A model generated the notes under the pieces. The model did not search any database, was not told where the DNA came from, and saw only the letters and a list, made by a program, of their open reading frames with translations. Of a stretch of 64,000 bases of DNA, positions 1-11,081 are shown piece by piece. The number at the start of each line of letters is the position of its first letter. Positions within the stretch are counted from its first letter, which is position 1. The position numbers and the translations under genes were made by a program. Origin of the DNA: Chondrilla cf. caribensis. Taxonomy: Eukaryota > Porifera > Demospongiae > Chondrillida > Chondrillidae. The stretch is taken from the NCBI GenBank assembly GCA_964020155.1, contig OZ026558.1, positions 3,458,969 to 3,522,968 of the forward strand. Direction: 5' to 3'.

Positions 1-1036
1 TAACATATGTCTTGTGGATATAATGATTGTGTATAATATAATATATTTACATTGTACTATAGAAGCCTAGAAGGCCAAAACACTATATATATGTGTGTAA
101 TGTTTAAATCCCGTCCTATATACTTTGGAGTAATTATTGTTGTGTGTCTCTCTCTGTGTGTGTGCATGTGTGAAGGTGTGTGCATGTATGTATGTGTGTG
201 TGTGCGTGTTTAGTGTGTATATATGTCTTTGTTCACATGTGAGTCTCTTTATGCATGTCTGCATGTCCTATAATACATGCATGCAAGATAATTTAGTTTA
301 GTTGCAAGTACAGGGGCAGTTCAAAGCTCAATTGATCCAAACAAATACAACCAATTATAGCACAATGTCAGCTATGTTCTCAAGCCTGCACTTGTGCACT
401 AGGCAGTGTGGGGACAAAATTAATGCTACAATAGTCAGGGTAGTGATAAGAGGGACTGGCTTTGGCATTAAGCAATAAGATGCTCTATTAACGAAAATGT
501 TTATCAGATCATTAAATAATTTGATCAACTTTGATCAGTTCTTTTGTACATAATATTATAGGATAATATTGCCTCCTACCATAACACCATATGTAGGCAG
601 ACACTAAGAATTCAAGTGTGGTGAACAGCAGCCCTAGAAATTTGTATTTTTTTAATTGGATTACGTTGTTTACCTGAATTCCTTGCTTAAAAGCACTCAG
701 TGCACTCGTATGATCACGATAATGCTCTCACGGAGTCAAACAGTACTCACATACTTTGCCATAATATAGCACAGTATTTCACAATGCATAGCCGATACAC
801 AGCATATTTTATTCACCGAACGATGAGGTGGTTTATTTCAAGGTGGGTGAGGGTTTCAGGTGATTTGTTTCAAAATGCACGTTTGCACATCTATGCATGT
901 ATACATCAATAGAGTAACATGCTAATCTTCTAGACTGCGTATGTAGTTATATTTTGGGGGGATACGTGCGTGCAGAACATGGATTGCCCAATGAATGCAT
1001 GGTGTAACTGAACAGTACATGTCATACAGTATATCG
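1..1036. repeat. Direct duplication of 19432-20513
   Basis: This stretch holds no convincing gene. It matches 19432-20513 in the same orientation almost throughout, with small indels, including a (GT)-rich patch near 140-215 and the block ending near 1036. A shorter third copy of the 210-300 part lies at 17055-17150. It is part of the segmental duplication that spread the EF-hand copies. Short open frames here run through simple repeat or are unsupported. Confidence 0.85.
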
Positions 1037-1044
1037 CATATTCA

Positions 1045-2020
1045 AGTGTAGTTAACGCCATGTGGCTTGTCAATGGGTTGGTTCATCAATAGCATGGCAA
1101 TTGCATTATTGCCCCAACCATATTCGACGAGTCTTAAAAGTAGCTCAAACAGCTTAAGATCTCCCGATCTTGTGTACTTCAGCAGCTGCACATTTCTAAC
1201 ACTGGGCTAAGTTCACTTGCAATATTACCCAATCTGTACCCATCAACTAATGTTTATTATTGGTCGATTTAAAAATAAAAATAATAAAGTAAATAATAAT
1301 AATTTACAATAATATTATTTCATCATTATTATTAGATATTACAGTGCTTTTGTAGGGTTTCCCAAAATAGCACTACACAGATGTAAATGCACATACACAG
1401 ATAACCTCTCAGACAAACAAACTCAAAGGAGGGACAAAGGAAAGTAACAGATACATTGAAATGTACAGGTTAATGTCTAGTAAACTAACAAATCTTGCAA
1501 TCTCCACATAGCGACCACTCGCTTGACCACTTCATTATCCTTGATGCTGTGTACATGAATGGAGATGCCAGCCGAGTCACCGCAATGATCTCCAAATTTG
1601 TTGAAACATGTCAAAGCCTCAGTAACAAATTTGCATTGTGAATTGTGCACTTCAGTTATATTCTCCACAAACAGGTAGTACACTGGGCGTCTATGTATAC
1701 ACACATGTATGCCAATATGTACAGTTCAGTTACAATGTATATTCATTGGGCAATCCATGTTCGGCACACACATATTACCCCAAACTATAACAACAGTAAT
1801 ACATTCCCGAAAGATTAGCATGTTACGTGCTATATGTTACGTGTTATGTTATAGACATGCACACGTGTCCAGTAATTGAAAGGTACGTATTATGATAAAG
1901 ATAAAAGTAAATGGTCAGGATGACACTCACAAACACAGTTTTGGGGTGAAGGCACATCTTTACATTTAATCTCTCATTGCAGTATCAGTATACAGAGCTC
2001 ACAGCTGAAATCTTCTAGCT
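1045..2020 (+). repeat. Orphan 3' flank of an EF-hand cassette (no gene)
   Basis: The segment matches what follows the EF-hand gene at 35407-35973 (about 36120-37130) and the flank at 38180-38750, but no coding part precedes it. It runs from the conserved CAATAGCATGG block through the CTTAAGATCTCCCGATC block to the CAGAGCTCACAGCTGAA block. A reverse-oriented copy of its first part lies at 2280-2470, so 1045-2470 is partly an inverted repeat. I read it as the remains of a cassette whose gene was lost. Confidence 0.7.
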
Positions 2021-2587
2021 TCTATGTAATCTGGTGTAATGGCAGATCAAGGGTCGGCTACACCAGACTAGCTTCTATACCATTTCCACTGGTTGCGCGT
2101 TTGCACCCGTCCCGTGATGTCATGTGAATGCTCTAAAACCGAGTTCAATTCAGACACTTTATTTTGTCGATTAAGCTAGTTCAAGAGGTGAAAATTGTAA
2201 TTTATATTATTTCTAAATTGACCCATAATACACATTAATTACATTTGACTGGTATAGATTGGGTATTAATGCAAGTGAACATGTCGTAGCATTAGAAATG
2301 TGCAGCTGCTAAAGTACATAAGATGAGGAGATCTTAAGCTGTTTGAGCTACATTCGAGACTTTATGAAGATGGTAGGGGCAAAAACACGATCGCCATGCT
2401 ATTGACAAACAAACCCATAAACGAGCCACATGGTCATTAACTTCATTTGAACTGAATATCCAAACATTATTTAATACGGAAAAAGGTGAATGCAGAGCAG
2501 CACTTAAGTTCAGTTTTTATACTCTATTTATAGCTACCTATAGGAACTTAATTACACATACAGTATGCATTGATGAAGTTCCTCATT
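2021..2587 (-). repeat. 3' flank of the EF-hand gene at 2588-3154, shared with 26186-26757
   Basis: No second gene is visible. On the minus strand this is the 3' UTR and downstream flank of the EF-hand gene, including a conserved block with AACTGAACTTAAGT just after the stop. The same order of blocks is found at 26186-26757 beside the other minus-strand copy, so the two loci are direct duplicates over about 1.9 kb. Confidence 0.75.
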
Positions 2588-3154
2588 TCATTCAAATTTA
2601 GCCCCATACATTCCTCGAGTTTCAGCGTCATCCAAAGTGCACCAAAATTTGATACAAGCGTCCGTGTATTCTTTCCGATCAATTTTTCCAGACTTGTCTT
2701 TATCAAGCAAGTTGAAGGCCCCCCTGGCCTCTTCTTCACCTAAACCTGCGGCTTCTATCATAACCTTGTACTCGTCCCAAGTCACATACCCGTCATGGTT
2801 TTTGTCCAGGACATCAAAATGTGCATTATTGACCTTTTCCGACATAGTCATTTCTCCCTTGTCCCTTCTACCAGTCTCAGCCAATTGCCATGCCGCGGCG
2901 AGCTCTCGGAATTTCTTCTTGTCGGCCTGTACTCCTTGGGTCAGTCCTATTGCGTCCGTGAATTCCAAAGTAACTGCTCGATGTTTAGCAATTTCAGCCG
3001 GGCGGTCAGGAACTACTTTTGCAAGTTTGTCAACAGAAATCAGCCAGTCTTCTCTTGAAAGGTAGCCGTTCTTGTTCACGTCGAGAGTATTGAATAACTC
3101 GTCCATACGTTTGACCCACTTGGCGTTCTTCAGATAGCCTTGGACAGTTGCCAT
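2588..3154 (-). CDS. EF-hand calcium-binding protein, SCP/photoprotein superfamily (copy A, intact)
   Basis: An uninterrupted single-exon frame of 188 residues, starting at the ATG whose complement is 3152-3154; all paralogues use this ATG. EF loop 1 is at residues 25-36 (D25, N27, N29, S33, D36), loop 3 at 117-128 (D117, N119, D121, T125, E128) and loop 4 at 151-162 (D151, D153, S155, D159, E162). The second hand, around 68-79, has lost its ligands. Length, three working loops and the C-terminal FWCTLDD...MYG segment fit sarcoplasmic calcium-binding proteins and calcium-regulated photoproteins. The histidine four residues before that tryptophan, which photoproteins need, is replaced by Cys167, so a cytosolic Ca2+ buffer or sensor is likelier than a luminous protein. 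There is no signal peptide or membrane segment. W89 and the 164-168 region differ from the sister copies. Confidence 0.9.
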   Translation of the reverse strand: MATVQGYLKNAKWVKRMDELFNTLDVNKNGYLSREDWLISVDKLAKVVPDRPAEIAKHRAVTLEFTDAIGLTQGVQADKKKFRELAAAWQLAETGRRDKGEMTMSEKVNNAHFDVLDKNHDGYVTWDEYKVMIEAAGLGEEEARGAFNLLDKDKSGKIDRKEYTDACIKFWCTLDDAETRGMYGAKFE

Positions 3155-3280
3155 CTTCGTCAGTCAAATGGAGTAATTAGTCACGGGGTTCGCTCAGTAA
3201 AACAGGTGTACCGCTGATTGCCAAAGCAGGAATGGAATCGCAAGTAAACGGTCGAGGACGATCGTTCCTATTTAATTAAG

Positions 3281-3339
3281 CTCTTCGAACAGGTTTAAAC
3301 TTGTTCTAGTCTGTGGTTTACCGAATACACGCTCTGGGT
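3281..3339 (-). promoter_or_regulatory. Conserved upstream block of EF-hand copy A
   Basis: About 130 bases upstream of the ATG sits a block conserved before copies A, B, D, E, F and G: on the coding strand a GTGTATTCGGTAAACCACAG part followed by AGAACAAGTTTAAACCTGTTCG, with a palindromic GTTTAAAC core. Copies are at 6084-6137, 22143-22200, 27457-27514, 29028-29086 and 35227-35290. Copy C lacks it. Its constancy next to indel-ridden coding parts suggests promoter or 5' UTR function, but recent duplication alone could explain it. Confidence 0.5.
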
Positions 3340-3803
3340 ATCAGACGGTGTGCAGTTAATTTATGCGTTTCTATGGAGACAACTGCACTCCAAGTTCGAC
3401 TGTTGCTTCCAGAGTCACCACATCTGTGAATTTGCACTGTACCGACAGGGATAAGGTAGATTAAGTTAATTTCGGAAATAGGGCAATTTCAGAAATTTCA
3501 CTTCAAAGGGAAATGACTCCAACTGTGTCTGATAAATGAGCAGTGCGCTTTGGTTCCCCCTGCGCTAGCACTTTGCGATGGTTTTGATATCTTCAGTCGC
3601 TTATACCTAAACAGCTGGTATAGAGTTGAAATTATTCCATTTTTGTGAACACCGTAACAATTGTATCATAACCTCACGCTAGCTTTCTTATCAAGTGTGC
3701 CATAATTTAAATTCCATTTTAATCCCACTAAAATGGTCCAATGCAAATTTACAGGCAGCTTTAACCTTTTTAAAACTTGCATTTTCATCCCTTCCGAACA
3801 GCT

Positions 3804-3895
3804 AGTCTAGCTAGCTAGACCGTCCCTAAGAGGCGCCGAGGGGTGGAAAAGGAAAGGGACGGTCTAGCACAAGTAGTGATTAGTTCACACCTGAG
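3804..3895. mobile_element. Hairpin-bearing terminus of a TIR element
   Basis: The segment has a TAGACCGTCCCT ... AGGGACGGTCTA stem and then a TTCACACCT / ACCAATGAAAT stretch. The same order (tip, GCTAGACC, hairpin, GGTCTAGCA, TTCACACCT, ACCAATGAAAT) makes up the end of the complete element at 28183-28947. A reverse-oriented relative lies at 21422-21495. No matching second end was found nearby, so this is a solo or truncated end. Confidence 0.55.
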
Positions 3896-5350
3896 CGCAT
3901 GACCATCAACCAATGAAATGCTACTGCCAAGAACCTTGGCAATGATATTCATTGATTCAGTTTAGTTAATTGTTAAGTATCATGATACTACATACTCGTC
4001 GTCGGTAGCTGGGAATATTCACCCATCTGACAGTCAGATGAACGTGATTACTAGTATTTTGCAAGGACGTGATACATTCGTATGTCTCCCGACGGGTCAC
4101 GACAAGTCGCCGATCAAGGATTACTTGTATCATCGGTTTTATTTCTGATAAGCGAACAGGTGATATACTTTCGCGAAAGTAGTTTGTCTGCTGTGCATTC
4201 ACAGAGTGGTTAGAGACGTCGATGTTCACGATGAACGATACAAATTGAAAGTACCTTTATTCCGACGAAGAATCATTGCTTAATCAACAAAACACATACC
4301 ACTATTATGAAATCTGTGTTTACCTATGAACTCTCGATTTGTTAATCTTTCTGTAGAGGTATATCATATGAAACACCTTCTTCAACTTAATACTACTCTA
4401 ATGCCATATAGTGGGAAAATTTCACTTGACTAACGTTTCGTGGATGGCTCCAAAAATGAAAATTCATGGAATCGATAAAATTTTCTCGGATACTGGCCAC
4501 AGTCACGTGATAGAACAATGAGAATGCCTGATTTGTGGATTTTATTTTCGCAGATGTTAGGTCAACTGCGAAATTCATGAAAATTTTGTTCTGCGAAAAT
4601 TTTCCGCTATATAGTAATACAATACCATACCAACTGCATAATATTATTATAAATCTTGGTATCAAATGGCATGTGGGATTGCAGATATGATGACCATTGT
4701 AGTCAGAAATAAAACCATGCGTCAACAGTTCTATCATCTTTGCTACAGTAGAGCTGCTAATCACTTAGGGATCAAACAAGGAAGATAATTGAAAAAATCT
4801 AGGTATCCGGATTGCAGCTGCTCACTAAGCATTGTGAAGGTACCCCCCTTTGATTAGTTCATGGACTCACAGTTTCGTGTTTCCTCCTATAGTCTGCAGT
4901 CTGCATGATTTGGTTTTATCACTGGTAATCAGCTATCACCTAGGAGATATGTGCCATTCACAGATATGACATGTTAATCATGCTATTATAGTTCATTGAT
5001 AAACAGCAGCTGAAATCTCAGTAATTTTGTGAAGGCCCATATAATTCACTGCATACATATACCTTCAAATTTCATGTACCAAAATATTCACAAATAATTT
5101 CAAAACACTAAGTCATAGAGTCATAGGATTAAAAAATGCATTTTCATCAATCATCATATCGACACCATTTCAACGATGTCGTGTCACTATAAATTATCCA
5201 TATCATGTAGAATACATATTGTACATTTTGTCAGGATATACTGGACCTAATGGGTATAAACCTATCACAAGACACACACTGTGTGTGTGTTCAATCAATT
5301 ATTATTATTGATATTGATTGCTAATCTACATGTGTGTACATCAGTGTTTG
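3896..5350. other. Intergenic, duplicated fragments only
   Basis: I see no gene. Two parts are duplicated elsewhere in the window: 4302-4577 matches 20848-21115, and 4779-4912 matches 27601-27732, both in the same orientation. The rest is AT-rich sequence with many stops in all frames. Confidence 0.6.

Positions 5351-5351
<1 letters not shown>

Positions 5352-5437
<86 letters not shown>
5352..5437. repeat. (GT)n microsatellite
   Basis: An uninterrupted run of about 43 GT units, followed by a GCATGCAT-rich tail. Open frames across it encode only alternating Val-Cys and are not genes. Confidence 0.95.
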
Positions 5438-5438
<1 letters not shown>

Positions 5439-5693
5439 ATGTGCATGCATGAGTACGTGCATGCATGCATGTATTTAGACCAACATTTCAGCAAGCAACC
5501 ATTTTTGTCTGAACATAATTCACCAGTGGAACAAGAAACCCAAGAATCAATGTATTATGGTCTTACATATTATATAAACGCGAATTAACGTTATAGAAAC
5601 GCATAAATTAACCGATGTATTATATTATATTGCAACTATGCTGCTATAACATAAACATTATTGTGGACCGTGGGCGTTAACTAGCATACCATC

Positions 5694-6071
5694 AAGGGGT
5701 GGTCACCTCGTATGCTTACGTATTACCGTCCGCGACCGCGGTCAAGATGAGGTCAAGAGGTCAAGGCCCTTCAGACGCTGTGGTCAAGGGGTCAAAGGCC
5801 TTTACAATGGATGGTCAAGTGGTCAAGCCCCTTGTAAAGGCGTCAAATTCTTTGACCATTACTTGGTGGAATCATAGACAATCTATACTACGGTTACCAG
5901 GTTCGTTACGTATTATAGATTGTCTATGATGGAACAAAAAGGAATCTTATTGTTTAGATAATAATTTAGGTGATACGCACCTCAATCCGCATTTGGCAAA
6001 ACCATCCCGCTCCTGTCTAAATCATACTTTACACAACATGGCACAAAAGAAGTGCAAATAGATCTAACCTG
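5694..6071. mobile_element. Insertion upstream of EF-hand copy B, flanked by ACCATC repeats
   Basis: The paralogous upstream region of copy F runs straight from the GTGGGCGT...AGCAT block into the CGTCTGATACCCAGA block. In copy B about 378 extra bases separate them. The extra DNA is bounded by ACCATC at 5688-5693 and 6072-6077, a plausible 6-bp target duplication. No terminal inverted repeat or poly(A) tail is visible, so the class is unknown. The interior carries a GGTCAAG-rich tract (5748-5836) and a hairpin (5871-5930). Confidence 0.5.
5871..5930. repeat. Perfect 17-bp inverted repeat with 26-base loop
   Basis: The arm 5871-5887 (ATCATAGACAATCTATA) is the exact reverse complement of 5914-5930. 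The loop is GC-richer than the arms. It may be a small foldback element or a structured RNA; nothing decides between these. Confidence 0.8.
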
Positions 6072-6083
6072 ACCATCTAATAC

Positions 6084-6137
6084 TCAGAACGTGTATTCGG
6101 TAAGCCACAGACTAGAACAAGTTTAAACCTGTTCGAC
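6084..6137 (+). promoter_or_regulatory. Conserved upstream block of EF-hand copy B
   Basis: This is the copy of the GTTTAAAC-containing block described for copy A, placed about 140 bases before the ancestral ATG. It is followed by the shared 5' leader. Confidence 0.45.
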
Positions 6138-6273
6138 TCGGGAAGAGTTCCTAGGAGCGATCAGTACTGTCATCGGCCGTTTACTCGCCATTTCATTCCT
6201 GCTTTGGCAATCAGCTGTACACCTGTTTTACTAAGTGAACCCCGTGACTAATTACTCCATTTGACTGACGAAG

Positions 6274-6841
6274 ATGGCAACTGTCCAAGACTATCTGAAC
6301 AACGCCAAGTGGGTCAAACGTGTCGACGAGTCCTAGCTTTAAAACTCTCGACGTGAACAAGAACGGCTACCTTTCAAGAGAAGACTGGCAGTTATCTGTT
6401 AATAATCTCGCAAAAGCCCTTCCTGACCACCAGGCTGAAATTGCTAAATTGCGAGCAATTACGATAGAATACGCGGACTCAATGGGAATAACCGGAGTAA
6501 AGGTTGACAAGGTGAAATTTCGAGAGATCGCCGCGGCATTGTCATTGGCTGAGATTGGTAGAAGGGACAGGGGAGAAATGACTATGGCAGAAAAGGTCGG
6601 TAATGCAGCATTCGATCTCCTGGGCCACAATCATGACAGATCTATATCTTTGGACGAGTATAAGATTGGGATGGCGGCATCAGGTTTTGACGAAGGCGTG
6701 GCCAAGGTGACCTTTAATTTCCTTGATAAAAAAAAGTCTGGAGAAATTGATCGGAAAGAGTACTCAGCCGCTAATGCCAAGTTTTGGTGCACTTTGGATG
6801 ACCCTGACACTCAAGGAATGTACGGCGATAAATTTGAATGA
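6274..6841 (+). pseudogene. EF-hand SCP-like pseudogene (copy B)
   Basis: The ancestral ATG at 6274 opens a frame that stops at a TAG after 20 codons. Compared with copy A the cause is a 4-base insertion (CTAG or a shifted equivalent) near 6332-6336. Past it the frame is open to the TGA at 6839-6841, but without its own ATG at the right place. One codon is also missing near residue 72. Loop 3 has lost its first Asp (now Gly) and its central Gly (now Arg), and loop 4 has Lys at the third position. These are signs of relaxed selection. The C-terminal FWCTLDD segment is still recognisable. I call it a pseudogene. Confidence 0.85.
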
Positions 6842-8390
6842 ACCAATGAAGTTCATCTATATGCATACTGTGTTTAATTTTTGAGTTACTATAGGTATAG
6901 TATAAAAACTGAACTTAAGTACTGCTCTGTAGTCTCCTTTTTCGGTATTGAATGATGTTTAGATATCCAGTTCAAGTGTGGCTCATCCATGGGTGGGTTT
7001 GCCAATAGCAAGGCGATCGTGTTATTATAACAACCATCTTCACCTAGTCTTATCTCTTACACTCATGCAGCTTAAGATTACCCGTCTTGTGTACTTCAGC
7101 AGCTGCACATCTCCAACATTATCCTAAGTTCACTTGCGATATGAACTGTAGTTACCCAATGCATACTAGTCGTATATAATTATTATTTATTATTGGTTAT
7201 TTTAAAATACCGATGAAATTAAATTCATCTCCTGAAGTATCTATAGGGAGCCAAAGTTTGTGCTGTGCATTGTTTTGAGTTCTCCGCGATCATAAGAGTG
7301 CGGAAATCTGAATTTTGCACTGCAATTCAAGATTGTGGAAATTGGAGGTTATAAATCACTTATATAACATTTGCCAAATAATAATTACTTTTGAAGATGC
7401 TGCCTCTAGCAATAATCTTACATAATCACACCTTATATCCCTACTTCAGATAAGCAGTCTGTGGACAAATCCTACAATTATAGTTGAGGTAATGGTAAGG
7501 AGAGCTGCTATATTAAAGAACTTGGTAATCAGATTGCTCTTTTGTGCATGATAACTAGAGTTATATAACATTATATTCTACCATTACAGTGTATGTAGGG
7601 TAAATTATATATACCCAAAGAATTCAGGTGCATGTAGCAGCAGCCATGTGCACAGAATATTTTTAATTATTTGAATTAAATTACTTGTTTCCCCTGGATT
7701 CCTTGCTTAAAAGCACTCCACTCTGTGCACGTGTACACCGTCATGCACAATAATCCCCTCACAGAATTGAGCACATGCACTCTCCCATGTATTATTATAG
7801 TTGATGACAATGCATACACAGCACATTATGTTATTCAACAATACAATGCAAACATATGCATGTCATGTATATAAGAATTACTTTAATATGTGGTCCCACC
7901 ATTGTTACGTATGATGAATATAATACAACATTAATAATCCTGATTGACTAAAGTATGTTACTTTTGAGTCAACTTTCATAGTATTTTCTTTTCTGATGTG
8001 TATCGTGATTCATGGGGTGACAAACACCCTATAGTGCAAACTTGCACGTAGTACATTAATATCTAACAAATTATATATATACTTAATTTGATACTCCACC
8101 AAGTTAGCATAATGTTCTGTACTGGGGTGTAGGAGCCATTTGAGCAGGTAGGGCCACATTTCTGACTTTCTATAACTGATTATGATTGATATGAAACTGA
8201 ACCTGTCACTCACTGCATAACTAAAGCATCTGTCCTTTCTGTATACTGATACTGTAATCAGATTCTATGAATGTGCATCAATAGAGTAACATGCTAATCT
8301 TCCAAGACTGCACATATTATCTGCATGAACTGTTAGTATAACTGTGGTCATATGTGTGCCTACATAAACGTTCAATATGTCCTTTAATTT
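6842..8390. other. 3' flank of copy B and dispersed repeats, no gene
   Basis: The 3' flank of copy B, homologous to that of copies F and G, runs to about 7200. After it come repeats shared with 30180-30760 and 39290-39960. The part at 8085-8170 belongs to a repeat of at least seven copies in this window (also near 18560, 25480, 30690, 34280, 37200 and 39870), recognisable by GAGCAGGTAGGG... or its complement. Confidence 0.6.
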
Positions 8391-8397
8391 CAATCCT

Positions 8398-8491
8398 AAG
8401 TACATAACCCCTGAAAAAGGGACAACCCTATAATCAGGACATGACAAGACCGTCTGACTGACTGTGTCCTGATTACAGGGGTCCCACTGTA
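8398..8491. mobile_element. Short TIR element, pogo/Tigger-like ends
   Basis: The right end holds GTGTCCTGATTACAGGGG followed by TCCCACTGTA. The left part holds ACCCCTGAAAAAGGGAC and CCCTATAATCAGGACA. The two sides are imperfect inverted repeats around 8440-8460. Ends with a CAGT...ACCCCT...GGACAC look are known from pogo/Tigger-type MITEs. The left tip is eroded, so the boundary is approximate. Confidence 0.45.
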
Positions 8492-9384
8492 CTTGTTTCT
8501 TATTGCCATTGGGCGCACGTAGGCCATGCCACTACATATATACTGTACTTGCACATACCCTCCTATACACGCACTATACACACACAGATACAGTAGGGTC
8601 CAAACATGCTACATACATTAATCTAGGTATAGGCCCTGCCAGGGAGGATGTGACTCTTGTCATCGTGTTGAGGGTGCTGCTGTTTAATGCGTTTTGCATG
8701 CATTACTCTGATGATTACCAATGTGCAAGACAAAACCATCTGACAGACCTGTGGATTGATGCATGTCATCATGATTCTTTGGTCTCCTAAGAAGCTGTTA
8801 ATTCAATGCCCACATCGCTGACTGGCAGCCGTGATACTCTGTGTGCCCGATGTAATGTTTTCACGGCTCCGAAATCTGGACCTTCTGAGAAGCCTTGAGC
8901 TCCTTGATGTGTTGCCAGGGCTTGACTTCTGATGATGACAGCGGTCTGAAGCACTGGTGGCAAGTGGCATGTTCTTGGGGCTTGAAGTACCCCCCCATCC
9001 ACGTTGGATGCCTGGGCACACATGAAGTACAGCAGAGAGATGCACTATTGAATTGGTTATTATTTAAACCTTAAAGTAATTATCAGTGTTAAAGTAACCA
9101 CAGTTTTATTAGCAAGGAACCCCTTGATGGTAACCTTACAAGTCAGAGCAAGTGTTATGCTAGTATGTAAAAGTGAAAAGAGCAAGCGCCATATTCGAAT
9201 GCAAGCATGCATGCAAAATGCTATAAAGATATTCATACGTTCATAATGAGATTCATTCAATGGCAATTCAATTCATACGCGGCATCCCATAAAATCACGA
9301 TATCGTGCGCATAGGGTACCCAGGCACATTCGCTAACGGAAAAAGACTCGAGATCTGTTTATTTCTCTGTTACAGTCAGCCTCT
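8492..9384. other. Intergenic, nothing recognised
   Basis: The GC-richer part at 8790-9045 is open in two minus-strand frames, but neither translation resembles a domain, and overlapping frames are open by composition. The rest is AT-rich upstream sequence of the EF-hand copy at 9412. Confidence 0.5.
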
Positions 9385-9411
9385 GTGAACGAGTTGATTA
9401 TCAACAAAGAT

Positions 9412-9977
9412 ATGGCAGCTGTTCAAGATTTCCTGAAAAACGACAAGTGGGTGAAACGTATGGATGCCGCCTTCAGTTCGAGCGATGTGAACAAGAACGA
9501 CTACATTTCAAGAGAAGACTGGATGATTGTTGTTGACAATCTTGAAAAAAGTATACCTGACCGTCCCGACGCGATTGCTAACTTACGAAAATGTGTGTCA
9601 GAGTATCTGATCGCATTTGGACTCACCGAAGGAGTACGGGCCGACAAGGAGAAATATCGAGAGCTTGCGCAGCATTTTGTATCGCGGAGGCTGAAAGGAC
9701 GAAAAGAGGAGAAAAGACTATGACTGAAATCTATTTTAACGCTGCGTTCGATGTTGTTGACACCGACCGCAGTGGATACGTGACCTTTGAGGAATTTAAG
9801 GTTTTGATGGACGCATCACATCTCGGCGAAGAAGAGGCCAAAGCGACTTTCACCGTGCTTGATAAAAACAAGAATGGGAAACTTGAACGAAAGGAGTTTA
9901 TATCTTCTAATCTTAAGTTCTGGAGCACTTTGGACGACCAAGACACAAAAGGAATGTTTGGAGATAAATTTGAATAG
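9412..9977 (+). pseudogene. Divergent EF-hand SCP-like copy C with 1-base deletion
   Basis: Translation from the ATG at 9412 gives an EF-hand protein up to the REL motif. There one base is missing against all sister copies (near 9668: CTT GC GCA instead of CTC GCC GCA), and the frame runs into a stop at 9721. In the next frame homology resumes and continues to the TAG at 9975-9977. The total of 566 bases is exactly one short of 567. Loops 1 (Asp in place of the central Gly), 3 and 4 are otherwise present. It is the most diverged member, and its upstream lacks the shared GTTTAAAC block; TTCTCTGTTACAG before 9374 looks like a splice acceptor, so its 5' UTR may be spliced. Both parts are well conserved at protein level, so a recent lesion or an assembly error is possible. 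Confidence 0.7.
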
Positions 9978-10772
9978 ATGATAAAACTACTGCTGCTTGG
10001 CTGCTATAGACTCAGTAGTGAACTCTGCACTTGATTGCTGCTTGATTGTATGTCCTTTCTGTATTAAGGTTTTAGGTATTCTTTACTCACTAAATTACCA
10101 GAAACACAGTTAACACTGAGTCGAGGATAGAAACGGAAGATTAGACGCATACGGTATAGTCACGTATTTGAGAAAATGGCGCCGTTATACGTGTAATGGA
10201 AAATTCCCAGAAATACCAGCCGATTTCATTTTTGGCGGGCTTTACACAATTGTGGAGCTTAACAAATGCCTGCGTCGTTTTCAGCTTACCTCGAAAGTTA
10301 ACAGATCGTTATAATAGATCAAGAGTGCAATGTGGATACCGATAGAATGTGAGTTTAAAGAGCCTTTTAGCACAACACTCGAAGAGGATTTGGGGATATT
10401 TCGGACATCATCGCCTATTTTGAGACCTCTCCGCGAATTCAAAAGCGGAAATACACCAGCGAGAGAGAGTCCGAGGAAGAAAAATACTACTGAGGCTTTT
10501 AACTATAAAAGAGCAACGTGAACAGTTAGTAGGGTAAAGCGGGGTAACTTGGAACACTTTTAATTGTACTTGATCTTATTCTGCCAAACATTTACCAATT
10601 TTCGGTTAAAGTTTACCATACATGATGGTAGTATGAGGTAAAATTACATTGATAGTTTTACAACTATTCGCATATCCTAGAGAAAGTTATTGATCAAAAA
10701 GTGAACAAGCGCAGATAAAACATGAGCTTAGAATTTTTTTCAACAGAAACCTAGTTATTTTCAATAGCATTC
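9978..10772. other. Intergenic; one unrecognised short open frame
   Basis: A 63-codon frame opens at the ATG at 10330 and ends at 10521. Its predicted protein is polar, rich in Ser, Pro, Lys and Arg, has no hydrophobic leader and resembles nothing I know. A GGGTAAAGCGGGGTAACTTG stretch at 10532-10551 looks like a transposon tip, but no inverted partner was found. Whether the frame is a first exon of something cannot be said. Confidence 0.4.
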
Positions 10773-10789
10773 TTGGTTGAGGATAGCAG

Positions 10790-10965
10790 CAATCCCGTTT
10801 TCAACTACAATCTCGAAAATAGTCGTTTACGAGGGCCAAGTATGTGGAAGAAAGACTGGGTGGCTTGTGATGAATGCCAGGGGTGCTATCATCTTGCATG
10901 TACTGACCACCCGAGTCCACCATTAGATATCACTGAATATCAACTTTACGATGAAAGGTGATTTG
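10790..10965 (+). pseudogene. PHD-finger fragment joined to the end of an FN3 exon
   Basis: An open frame encodes DWVACDECQGCYHLAC, matching the Cys-x2-Cys-x4-His-x2-Cys centre of a PHD finger; the preceding Cys pair and the last Cys pair are absent. From about 10913 the DNA instead matches the last strand of the receptor FN3 exon at 44578-44640 (CCATTAGA ... CACTGAATATCAACTTTAC), but out of frame. So a PHD-coding piece, perhaps from a transposase, has been spliced by recombination onto a receptor exon end. Splice boundaries are unclear and the frame closes at 10961. Confidence 0.5.
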
Positions 10966-11081
10966 AGTGTGTTTGCTGTAGTATCATAACTCTGCATGGT
11001 ACATGTGTTTAAAATGTTCCCTCTACCTCTTTTGTCAACTTGAGTTTTCAACTTCGCTATGATTTTTGACATTATTTCCAG

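Noticed and set aside
1477..1704. Minus-strand frame of about 75 codons repeated at 36624-36809
   Set aside because: Recurs only because the EF-hand flank is duplicated; copies are truncated or broken and no domain is seen.
2637..3065. Long open frames antisense to EF-hand copies
   Set aside because: They mirror the codon pattern of the true gene, recur behind each paralogue including pseudogenes, and show no domain.
2588..3154. Calling the EF-hand copies calcium-regulated photoproteins
   Set aside because: The His required for light emission and the C-terminal Pro are absent; only superfamily membership is supported.
5281..5588. Open frames coding for Val-Cys repeats (also near 11.6, 16.9, 20.7, 45.2, 54.8 and 59.7 kb)
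   Set aside because: They are translations of (GT)n/(CA)n microsatellites, open in several frames on both strands.
6320..6841. Copy B as an intact 173-residue gene
   Set aside because: It would have to start at GTG; the family ATG is in another frame behind a 4-base insertion.
8787..9045. Two overlapping minus-strand frames of 78-80 codons
   Set aside because: No recognisable domain, no paralogue, and both frames are open through base composition.
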